32,746 bases of DNA from the NCBI GenBank assembly GCA_035705985.1, contig DASSVP010000104.1, forward strand, positions 1 through 32,746, in the 5' to 3' direction. This DNA comes from JACVRW01 sp035705985 (GTDB lineage Bacteria > Actinomycetota > Thermoleophilia > Solirubrobacterales > Thermoleophilaceae). The translations under genes and the position numbers were made by a program. Below the pieces are notes generated by a model, which did not search any database, was not told where the DNA came from, and saw only the letters and a program-made list of their open reading frames with translations. This document shows, one piece after another, positions 23,947-29,965 of the stretch; the stretch's first letter is position 1, and each line of letters starts with the position of its first letter.

Positions 23947-24876
23947 CTAGCTGTGCGTGCGCTGCGCGCTACGCGGGTTCTCGAGCGGCCGCACGGTCGC
24001 CTCGATCTGCGGCCGCAGCTCCTCGAGCCGCGGCGGGATCGACAGCTTCTCGCCGAGCGTCTCGAGCGGCTCGTCGATCGTGAAGCCGGGGCTCGGGGTC
24101 GCCAGCTCGAACAGCACGCCGCTCGGCTCGCGGAAGTAGATCGAGCGGAAGTAGTGCCGGTCGATCACCTGGGTGGGGTGGGCGCCGTGCTCGCTCACCT
24201 TGTCGCGCCAGGCCTCGTGGTCCTCGTCGGCCGAGTTCCACGCCACGTGGTGGACGCTGCCCGCGCCCTGGATGCCGCGCCCGCTGGGCGGGGCGTCGTA
24301 GAAGATCAGGCCGCCGCGCTTGTCGCCGCGCGCCTCCCAGGCACCGGCGTCGGTGGCCTCGAAGCCCAAGCCCTGCTCGAGCAGCTCGCGGCTCCGCTCG
24401 GGGCTGGACGAGAACGCGCGCACCGCGTGGAAGCCCTGGAGCGCATGCTCGGCGGGGACGTCGGGGTGCTCGGCGATCAGCGGCTCGTCGGACACGTCAG
24501 CCACGAGGAGCTCGTGCTCGAGCCCCTCGGGGTCGCGGAACAGGAGGTTGCTGCCCTCGCGCTCGGACTCGATCCCGTTGTCGGCCAGGCGCTCGCTCCA
24601 GAAGTCGAGTGCGGCGGGCGAGCCCACGCGCCACACGACGCGGTGGATCATGCCCTCGCCGGCGCGCCCGAGGGCGGCACCGGGATACTCGAAGAAGGTG
24701 AGGTCGAGCCCGGGCTTGGCGTGCTCGTCGCCGTAGAAGAGGTGGTAGACGGTCGGGTCGTCCTGGTTCACGGACTTCTTCACCAGGCGGAGGCCCATCA
24801 GGCCGACGTAGAAGTCCACGTTGCGCTGCGCGTCGCCCGTGATAGCGGTGATGTGGTGGATGCCGTTCAGCCTCAT
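23947..24876 (-). CDS. Glyoxalase-fold ring-cleaving dioxygenase (MhqO/LinE/PcpA-like)
   Basis: This is a two-domain vicinal-oxygen-chelate protein of 309 residues. Relatives are Fe(II)-dependent enzymes that open hydroquinones or catechols. Each half carries a metal histidine: GIHHITAITGD at the N-terminus and VHHVAWNSADEDHE in the second domain. FREPSGVLFELATPSPGF gives the glutamate ligand region. FYVGLMGLRLVKKSVNQDD is a signature of the MhqO-type branch. It has a leader with GGAG four bases before the ATG (24881-24884) and a consensus TATAGT -10 (24914-24919). A palindrome over the transcription start suggests repression relieved by quinones or electrophiles, as for MarR-controlled mhq genes; no MarR gene is in the window. 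The alternative is a glyoxalase-like protein of unknown substrate. Confidence 0.88.
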   Translation of the reverse strand: MRLNGIHHITAITGDAQRNVDFYVGLMGLRLVKKSVNQDDPTVYHLFYGDEHAKPGLDLTFFEYPGAALGRAGEGMIHRVVWRVGSPAALDFWSERLADNGIESEREGSNLLFRDPEGLEHELLVADVSDEPLIAEHPDVPAEHALQGFHAVRAFSSSPERSRELLEQGLGFEATDAGAWEARGDKRGGLIFYDAPPSGRGIQGAGSVHHVAWNSADEDHEAWRDKVSEHGAHPTQVIDRHYFRSIYFREPSGVLFELATPSPGFTIDEPLETLGEKLSIPPRLEELRPQIEATVRPLENPRSAQRTHS

Positions 24877-24888
24877 GTCACTCCAATA

Positions 24889-24928
24889 CCCGGTGATGGT
24901 GATTGCGTGTACAACTATATCACCCGGG
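24889..24928 (-). promoter_or_regulatory. Promoter with overlapping palindromes upstream of the dioxygenase
   Basis: The -10 is TATAGT (24914-24919, minus). The palindrome TGTACA (24908-24913, within GTGTACAAC) covers the expected start of transcription. A wider inverted repeat, CCCGGTGAT (24889-24897) and ATCACCCGGG (24919-24928), differs by one base and encloses both. The stretch is much richer in A and T than its surroundings. This is a good operator candidate. Confidence 0.5.
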
Positions 24929-24946
24929 CGTGAGGAAGCCGGCTCG

Positions 24947-24963
24947 CGCGGGCTTAGCCCGCG
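24947..24963 (-). terminator. GC-rich hairpin whose loop is the stop codon
   Basis: CGCGGGC (24947-24953) and GCCCGCG (24957-24963) form a perfect 7-base stem. The 3-base loop (24954-24956) is the TAA stop of the minus-strand gene. There is no T-run. It may terminate transcription or slow RNA decay. Confidence 0.4.
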
Positions 24964-25439
24964 AAGGCCTCGCGCGCTGCCTTCTCGCGCAGCTCCTCGA
25001 CCCGCGTTCGCTGGTCCTCGGCGCGGTCGCGCAGCCGCTCGAGCCGCTCGCGGTCGAGCCGAGGCTCCACCTCGACCAGCTCGAGCAGCGCGAGCCAGAG
25101 GCCCTTCTTGCCGGTGATGCCGGTGAGGAGACCCTCCAGCTCGACCACGCGGCTCAACGGCGAGTAGCTCCTCAGCTCACCGTTCAGCTTCAGCCGCCCG
25201 ACCTTCTCCAGGCCCCAGGCTGCGACATTCTTCAGCTTGTCGCCGCCGAAGCCGAGGTCCTCGATGATCCCCTGGAGCTGGCGGCGGTCGGCCTCGATCT
25301 CGTCGGCTATCTTGGCCAGCGGCGGCCCGTACACCGTGTGGCCCTCGTTCGCGCCGCGCGTGCGGCGTGCGAGCTCGAGGCCCGCCGTCGAGCCGGCCAG
25401 GTGGTCCTGTAGGTAGATGCGCACGTACTTCTCGTTCAC
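24954..25439 (-). CDS. Conserved actinobacterial helical protein, function unknown
   Basis: I recognise this 161-residue protein only as a widespread actinobacterial type without known function. It is almost wholly alpha-helical with pairs of acidic and basic residues. Segments such as YLQDHLAGSTAGLELARR, IADEIEADRRQL, NVAAWGLEKVGRLKLNG and VVELEGLLTGITGKKGLW suggest four long helices, as in ferritin-like or hemerythrin-like bundles. The metal ligands of those folds are not convincing: only a few H and E residues line up. GTG 25439 is chosen over ATG 25457 because TACGGT (25447-25452) ends 7 bases upstream of it. It is divergent from another unknown gene; the 42-base gap holds both promoters. 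Confidence 0.75.
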   Translation of the reverse strand: MNEKYVRIYLQDHLAGSTAGLELARRTRGANEGHTVYGPPLAKIADEIEADRRQLQGIIEDLGFGGDKLKNVAAWGLEKVGRLKLNGELRSYSPLSRVVELEGLLTGITGKKGLWLALLELVEVEPRLDRERLERLRDRAEDQRTRVEELREKAAREAFAG

Positions 25440-25481
25440 GAGTTGGACCGTACCCATTGGCGCGCCGCGTACGCTGCCGGG
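25440..25481. promoter_or_regulatory. Compact divergent promoter pair (minus TACGGT 25447-25452; plus TACGCT 25470-25475)
   Basis: Each -10 stands 6-7 bases before its start codon. The two hexamers are 17 bases apart and point away from each other. Neither gene has a Shine-Dalgarno. Confidence 0.55.
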
Positions 25482-26447
25482 ATGGCCGACGGACGCAGCG
25501 AGCTCGAGCTCGCGCTCGCCGAGGCGGGCGGCCCGGACGCCCCGCGCGACACGTCCGCGCGGCTCCGCCGCCTGCTCGACGCGGAGCTGGGCCGCGGCGC
25601 GCGCGAGCTGGGGGAGAAGCGCACCGGCTACGCGACGCCGATCGCCGTCGCGGTGGCGGCGGGCGAGGATGTGGTCGCGGCGCTGCCCATCTCGCCGGAA
25701 CTGCGCGCCGACCCCGGCGCCGTGACCGAGCGGGCGGCCGCGCTCGCGGCGGCGGTCGTGGAACACCTGGTGGAGGGCGCGTCGCCCGGCCCGGCGGGCT
25801 CGCCCGACGACCTCCGGCTACGGCTCGGGCAGCTCGACGGAATGCTGGCGCTGGCCTACCCAACCGCCGACGCGACCGAGGCGGCGGAGTACGCGTTCGA
25901 GGCGCTCAACGCCGAGTTCGAGGAGAAGCGGATAGACCGCCTGCGCGCCCGCGCGCACCTGCTGCCGGGCCACGTGCTGGAGGAGGTGAGCGATCTGCGG
26001 CCGCCGATCGGCCCGACGCACCCGCTGCGAGTGGCGGAGGCGGTGACCCGCCTGGGCGGCTCGCCCCTCGACGACGAGACGGTCGAAGCGCTGGAGCCGC
26101 AGCTGCTGCGACTGCTCGAGCCCTCCGGCCAGGTCTCACGCGCGCACGAGGACCCCGACCCGACCCGGCGCGTCGCCCGCCGCATCCTGCAGCGCCTGGA
26201 CGGGATGGGGAAGTGGGGCGGCTACCACACCGCCTTCGACCACCTGGCCCGCGGCTTCGCCGGCCACGAGCGCGCGCTCGCATACGAGGTGGGCGAGGCC
26301 CTCCTGGCCGCCGGCCTGCTGGAGCAGAAGCCGAGCGTGGGTCAGCGCCACGTATACCTGAGCCCGAGGCGAAGCGGCGACATCCGCCGCCTGATCGACG
26401 AAGGCGAGCTGCCGCAGGGACTACGGCTGCCCTCTACGTCGGGCTGA
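25482..26447 (+). CDS. Conserved hypothetical protein with winged-helix-like C-terminus
   Basis: I do not recognise this 321-residue protein. It is soluble, very rich in Ala, Leu, Glu and Arg and largely alpha-helical, without signal peptide or membrane span. Residues near 45-75 have the string GYATPIAVAVAAGEDVVAAL. The C-terminal third (about 235-315) contains GMGKWGGYHTAFDHLARGF, AYEVGEALLAAGLLEQKPSV, then RHVYLSPRRSGDIRRLIDEG; the helix-helix-strand rhythm with a basic wing-like end resembles a winged helix. A nucleic-acid-binding role is therefore possible but unproven. ATG 25482 is preferred over 25443 because TACGCT stands 6 bases upstream. It overlaps the RNase D gene by 14 bases at the 3' end. 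Confidence 0.75.
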   Translation: MADGRSELELALAEAGGPDAPRDTSARLRRLLDAELGRGARELGEKRTGYATPIAVAVAAGEDVVAALPISPELRADPGAVTERAAALAAAVVEHLVEGASPGPAGSPDDLRLRLGQLDGMLALAYPTADATEAAEYAFEALNAEFEEKRIDRLRARAHLLPGHVLEEVSDLRPPIGPTHPLRVAEAVTRLGGSPLDDETVEALEPQLLRLLEPSGQVSRAHEDPDPTRRVARRILQRLDGMGKWGGYHTAFDHLARGFAGHERALAYEVGEALLAAGLLEQKPSVGQRHVYLSPRRSGDIRRLIDEGELPQGLRLPSTSG

Positions 26448-27588
26448 CTCGCAGGCCGCCGTCGGGGTTCACGCTCAGCGCACGGCGGCCTTCCACCAGC
26501 TCCTTCAGCTCGTCGCCCACCAGCACGCGGCGCCAGCCGCTGGCCACGCGCATCTGGTCGCCGTCCTCGCCTCGGCGCAGCGACGCGATCAGGGCGGACA
26601 GCTCGGACTGGGTCGCGATCAGCTCCACGGCCACCCCGGTCTCCATCGAGCGGTGGCGCACGAGCGCCTGGGCCAGCGACACGAGCGGGGCGTCGGCCGG
26701 GTCGCGGCCGGGCGGCTCGGAGGGCGCGGCGGGAGCGCTGCGATTGCGGCCACGTGCGATCGCGGCGAGCAGCGCGTCGGCCCGGCGGTGCAGCGTCTGC
26801 GGCGGCAGACCGCGGATCTGCTCCAGCCCCTGCTTGTCGCGCGGGGTGCGGCGGGCCAGCTCCACGAGCGCCTGGTCGGGCAGGACGGTGCCGGGCGGCC
26901 GGTCCGCCGAGCGAGCCTCCTCCTCACGCCATTCGGCAAGCTGCAGCGCCACGCCGCGGGCGCTCTCGCTGAGGCGCCCCAGGCGCGGCAGGCGCTCGTA
27001 CGAGCGTTGCGCGTCGCGCTCGTCGCTAACGTCCTCGAGGCTGCGCGCCTCCTCGCGCGCCCACTCGAGCCGGCCGCGCTCCTCGAGCCGGCGCTCGAGC
27101 TCCTCGCCGAGCGCCAGCAGCAGCCGCGCGTCGTCGGCCGCGTACTCGAGCTGGAGCGGCGTGAGCGGCCGCTTGTCCCAGCGGGTGAAGCCCTCGCTGC
27201 CCTTCAGCTTCACCCTCAGCACCTTGCGGACCAGCGACTCGTAGCCCTCCTGGTTCCCGAAGCCGAGGAAGCCCGCCGCGACCTGCGTGTCGAAGATGTT
27301 CCGCACCTCGGTGTCGAGCGTCCGCTTCAGCAGCGCGACGTCCTGGCGCCCGGCGTGCATGACCACCTCGACGTCCGGATCGGCCAGCACCCCCGCGAGC
27401 GGCGAGAAGTCGGGGTCGCCCTCGAGCGGGTCGAGCACCTCGGTGCGCACGCCGCCCTCGGCGGGCGGGTCGGGCACCGCCACCTGCACGAGGCAGAGCA
27501 GAGCCTGGTAGCGGCGCTCGGACACGAACTCCGTGTCGATGGCAAGCCGCCCTCCCGCGGCTGCGCGCTCCGCCAGCTCTGCGATCAC
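26434..27588 (-). CDS. rnd: Ribonuclease D (3'-5' exoribonuclease with HRDC domain)
   Basis: This is a DEDDy-family exonuclease that trims tRNA and other structured RNA 3' ends. The 384-residue protein has Exo I IDTEF (D18, E20), Exo II MHAGRQD (D83) and Exo III YAADD (Y149, D153), all catalytic residues intact. The spacing matches E. coli RNase D. An HRDC domain follows at about 210-290 (RDKQGLEQIRGLPPQTLHRRADALLAAI), and the tail has a second helical module. Start GTG 27588 has TAGGGT (27598-27603) 9 bases upstream. The gene is divergent from the M14/amidase fusion and converges with the unknown gene to its left. Confidence 0.93.
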   Translation of the reverse strand: MIAELAERAAAGGRLAIDTEFVSERRYQALLCLVQVAVPDPPAEGGVRTEVLDPLEGDPDFSPLAGVLADPDVEVVMHAGRQDVALLKRTLDTEVRNIFDTQVAAGFLGFGNQEGYESLVRKVLRVKLKGSEGFTRWDKRPLTPLQLEYAADDARLLLALGEELERRLEERGRLEWAREEARSLEDVSDERDAQRSYERLPRLGRLSESARGVALQLAEWREEEARSADRPPGTVLPDQALVELARRTPRDKQGLEQIRGLPPQTLHRRADALLAAIARGRNRSAPAAPSEPPGRDPADAPLVSLAQALVRHRSMETGVAVELIATQSELSALIASLRRGEDGDQMRVASGWRRVLVGDELKELVEGRRALSVNPDGGLRVSPT

Positions 27589-27633
27589 GAGCGGCTGACC
27601 CTACCGCGACACGGCCTGGGCATACTCGTGCGA
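27589..27633. promoter_or_regulatory. Compact divergent promoter pair (minus TAGGGT 27598-27603; plus CATACT 27621-27626)
   Basis: TAGGGT lies 9 bases before GTG 27588 (rnd). CATACT lies 7 bases before GTG 27634 and departs from the TA start of the other hexamers. The 45-base gap is typical for divergent pairs in this window. Confidence 0.45.
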
Positions 27634-28920
27634 GTGCTGCTCACGGGCTTCTTCGCAGGCGTCGCGGCCGCGGCGGCCGCCGCGTCGCCCGGCCCCGCCC
27701 AGTCGCCGGGCTGGGAGACGATCGGGCGGTCGGAGCAGGACCGCCCGATCCGCGCGCTGCTGGTGGGCAGCCCACGCGCGCGCGTGAAGCTGCTGGTGGT
27801 GGGCGCCGTCCACGGCAACGAGCAGGCCGGCCGGGCGGTGGTCGAGCGGCTCCGCCGCGCGCGCCCGCCGCGCGGCACCGCGCTCTGGCTCGTGCCGGAC
27901 GCGAACCCCGACGGCACCGCGGCGGGCACGCGCCACAACGCCAACGGCGTCGATCTCAACCGCAACTTCCCGTACCGCTGGGAGCACCAGGACGGCGTCT
28001 ACGAGTCGGGGCCCGGCCCGGCGTCCGAGGCCGAGACGCAGGTCATGCAGCGCTTCGTGGAGCGCGAGCGCCCGCGCGTGACGCTCTGGTACCACCAGGC
28101 GCTGCGGATGGTCGTGAAGAGCACGGGCGACGCGACGCTCGAGCGCCTCTACTCGGCGCGCAGCGGCCTGCCGCGCAGGGACCTCCCGAACTACCGCGGC
28201 ACGGCGATCTCGTGGCAGAACCGCACCTTCACCGGCGACACGGCCTTCGTGGTCGAGCTGGCGGGCGGCGCGCTCACGGCCGCGGGTGCGCGGCGCCACG
28301 CCGGCGCCACGCTGGCCCTCGCAGGCGCGCTCGCGCCGCCGCGCGAGCGGCGAAAGCCGATCCCGTACACCGCCGCGCGCAGGGCCGACATGGCGGACTA
28401 CGCGCAGCGCCACTACGGCTTCCACGACTTCCGGCTGCGCGACCCGAAGGTCATCGTCCAGCACTACACCGTCACGTCGAGCTTCCCGCCGGTTTTCGAC
28501 CTCTTCTCGCGCAACCAGCCCGACTCCGAGCTGGGTGAGCTCCCCGGCGTCTGCTCGCATTACGTGATCGGCCGCGATGGGACGATCTTCCGGCTCGTGC
28601 CACCGACGATCATGTGCCGCCACACCGTCGGCCTCAACTGGACGGCGATCGGCATCGAGCACGTGGGAATGAGCGACGCCCAGGTGATGGGCAACCGGCG
28701 CCAGCTCGCCGCCTCGCTGCGGCTCACGCGCGCCCTCCAGGGACGCCACGGCATCGCCACGCGGAACGTCATCGGCCACAACGAGAACCGCGACAGCCCG
28801 TTCCACCGCGAGCGCGTGGCGCGCCTGCGCACGCAGACGCACGCCGACTTCCCGCGCTCGGTGATGAACGGCTACCGGCGGCGGCTGGCCCGCCTGCCGG
28901 CGCCCGCGAGCGTCCGCTGA
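27634..28920 (+). CDS. Secreted fusion of M14 zinc carboxypeptidase and peptidoglycan amidase (Amidase_2)
   Basis: This 428-residue protein appears to join two murein hydrolases. Residues 1-23 form a signal peptide. An M14 carboxypeptidase domain follows (about 28-235): VVGAVHGNEQAG with zinc ligands H60 and E63, ANPDGTAAGTRHNANGVDLN, R110, H154 in LWYHQ and catalytic E208 in FVVELAGG. It resembles MpaA, which cleaves the gamma-D-Glu-DAP bond. An Amidase_2/PGRP domain occupies about 255-425: VQHYTVTSS (H277), CSHYVIGRDG, MCRHTVG (H330) and GHNENRDSPFH (H382, D387), as for N-acetylmuramoyl-L-alanine amidases. Together they could cut both bonds flanking the stem peptide. An in-frame GTG at 27628 adds Met-Arg and gives a better signal peptide, whereas promoter spacing favours 27634. 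Activities are inferred. Confidence 0.87.
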   Translation: MLLTGFFAGVAAAAAAASPGPAQSPGWETIGRSEQDRPIRALLVGSPRARVKLLVVGAVHGNEQAGRAVVERLRRARPPRGTALWLVPDANPDGTAAGTRHNANGVDLNRNFPYRWEHQDGVYESGPGPASEAETQVMQRFVERERPRVTLWYHQALRMVVKSTGDATLERLYSARSGLPRRDLPNYRGTAISWQNRTFTGDTAFVVELAGGALTAAGARRHAGATLALAGALAPPRERRKPIPYTAARRADMADYAQRHYGFHDFRLRDPKVIVQHYTVTSSFPPVFDLFSRNQPDSELGELPGVCSHYVIGRDGTIFRLVPPTIMCRHTVGLNWTAIGIEHVGMSDAQVMGNRRQLAASLRLTRALQGRHGIATRNVIGHNENRDSPFHRERVARLRTQTHADFPRSVMNGYRRRLARLPAPASVR

Positions 28921-28925
28921 CCTGA

Positions 28926-28937
28926 GACACTGACCGC
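28926..28937 (+). promoter_or_regulatory. Weak leaderless-type -10 (GACACT, 28926-28931)
   Basis: GACACT ends 6 bases before ATG 28938. It keeps the A and final T of the TANNNT pattern but not the first T. No Shine-Dalgarno is present. Confidence 0.3.
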
Positions 28938-29129
28938 ATGGAGAAACGCCAGATCGCCGGGCTGGTGCTGGCCGGGCTCGGCGCCGCGTTCGCCGCGCTG
29001 AACGTCGACGAGGTCGACGTCAACTGGATCCTCGGCACCTGGGAGACGCCGCTGATCATCGTGATCGCCCTGTCGATGCTCGTCGGCGCCGCGCTCGGCT
29101 TCCTCGTGGCGCGCCGGCGGGGCGGCTAG
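28938..29129 (+). CDS. LapA-domain (DUF1049-like) small membrane protein
   Basis: This is a 63-residue protein with two membrane spans, about residues 6-21 (GLVLAGLGAAFAALN) and 37-57 (PLIIVIALSMLVGAALGFL), ending in a basic ARRRGG tail. The topology and the NVDEVDVNW motif between the spans match small LapA/YciS-type proteins. In actinobacteria the role is unknown; the E. coli relative works in lipopolysaccharide assembly. Its TAG stop shares CTAG (29126-29129) with the stop of the convergent transporter gene. Confidence 0.8.
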   Translation: MEKRQIAGLVLAGLGAAFAALNVDEVDVNWILGTWETPLIIVIALSMLVGAALGFLVARRRGG

Positions 29130-29809
29130 GCGAGCGACAGGCCGGCGCCCACGGCGAATCCGAGCACGGTGACGAGTCCTGCGGCGCGCCCGCCTCCATC
29201 ACGCGCCTCGGGGATCATCGTGTCCACCAGCATCACGAGCAGCGCCCCCGCGGCGAACCCGTTGATCCCGCCGCGGAGGTCGTCCGAGGCGGCATCGGCG
29301 GCCACGTAGCCCACGACGGTGGCGAGCGCGCACACGGCCGCGATGCCGACCCAGTTTCGCGCCACCCGGCCGCGCTCGTGCCCCGCACGCCGCATGTCGT
29401 TCGCGCCGCCGATCGCCTCCGGGAGATTCGACACGAAGATCGCGACCAGCAGGCCCGCGCTCACCGCCTCGCCGCCGGCAAGGCCGATGCCGAGCACGAG
29501 CTGCTCCGGGACGCCGTCGAGTAGCGCGCCGAGCGCGAGCGCCGTGCCGCCGCCCATGGCCGCGACGCGTCCCGACGCGACGAAGTAGGTCATGGCGCCG
29601 GCGGCGAGGCCGATCGCCACCGGCAGGCCGCCGGCGATCTTGACGCCCTCCTCGGCAAGCTCGAAGCTCACCGCGCTGATGAGGGCGCCGGCGCCGAAGC
29701 CGAGCACGAGCCCGACCGAGTGCTCCGACCACGGCCGCGCGAGCCCAATGAGCGCGCCCAGCACCAGCGACGACGCCGCCAGGGCTCCCCAGCCGAGCGC
29801 GGCGCTCAC
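29126..29809 (-). CDS. ZIP-family metal transporter-like membrane protein
   Basis: This is a 227-residue polytopic membrane protein with about eight hydrophobic spans and the ZIP-family layout. The usual metal-binding motifs of the fourth and fifth core spans are HNxPEG-like and HExPEG-like. Here they read LDGVPEQLVLG and SNLPEAIGG, so the histidines are replaced by Asp and Asn or Ser while the PE pairs stay. The subfamily occurs in several actinobacteria, and its metal is uncertain. The GTG start at 29809 follows directly after the TAG stop of the 42-codon upstream gene, so the two form one operon. No Shine-Dalgarno separate from the upstream coding end is visible. Confidence 0.83.
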   Translation of the reverse strand: MSAALGWGALAASSLVLGALIGLARPWSEHSVGLVLGFGAGALISAVSFELAEEGVKIAGGLPVAIGLAAGAMTYFVASGRVAAMGGGTALALGALLDGVPEQLVLGIGLAGGEAVSAGLLVAIFVSNLPEAIGGANDMRRAGHERGRVARNWVGIAAVCALATVVGYVAADAASDDLRGGINGFAAGALLVMLVDTMIPEARDGGGRAAGLVTVLGFAVGAGLSLA

Positions 29810-29938
29810 CTAAACGCGCCGCCGCGCGCGGTTCAGCAGCCAGCGCGTCCAGACGATCGCCATATCGACCAGCGCGCTCCAGAGATGGCCGAGCGGCCCG
29901 GTCACCAACCACGCTTCGAAGCGCTCGTGAGCTTTCAC
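29810..29938 (-). CDS. Small membrane protein, 42 residues
   Basis: This small gene is read from GTG 29938. The protein begins MKAHERFEAWLVTGPLGHL, continues WSALVDMAIVWTRWLL and ends NRARRRV. It has one probable membrane span (about 11-33) and a strongly basic C-terminus, a typical topology for a small inner-membrane protein. Evidence that it is real: TACCTT (29947-29952) stands 8 bases before the GTG, the stop abuts the transporter's GTG with no gap (TAG then GTG), and the sequence resembles short actinobacterial proteins with the AWLxTGPxGHL motif, which I know only as hypothetical. Its -10 overlaps that of the trigger factor on the other strand. Function unknown; it may modify the transporter. 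Confidence 0.65.
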   Translation of the reverse strand: MKAHERFEAWLVTGPLGHLWSALVDMAIVWTRWLLNRARRRV

Positions 29939-29965
29939 GAAACCGCAAGGTACAGTCACCGGTTC
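29939..29965. promoter_or_regulatory. Overlapping divergent -10 elements at tig (minus TACCTT 29947-29952; plus TACAGT 29951-29956)
   Basis: The two hexamers share the TA at 29951-29952, inside the palindrome GTAC (29950-29953). The minus hexamer is 8 bases before GTG 29938 and the plus hexamer 9 bases before ATG 29966. Only one polymerase could open this DNA at a time. Confidence 0.5.
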
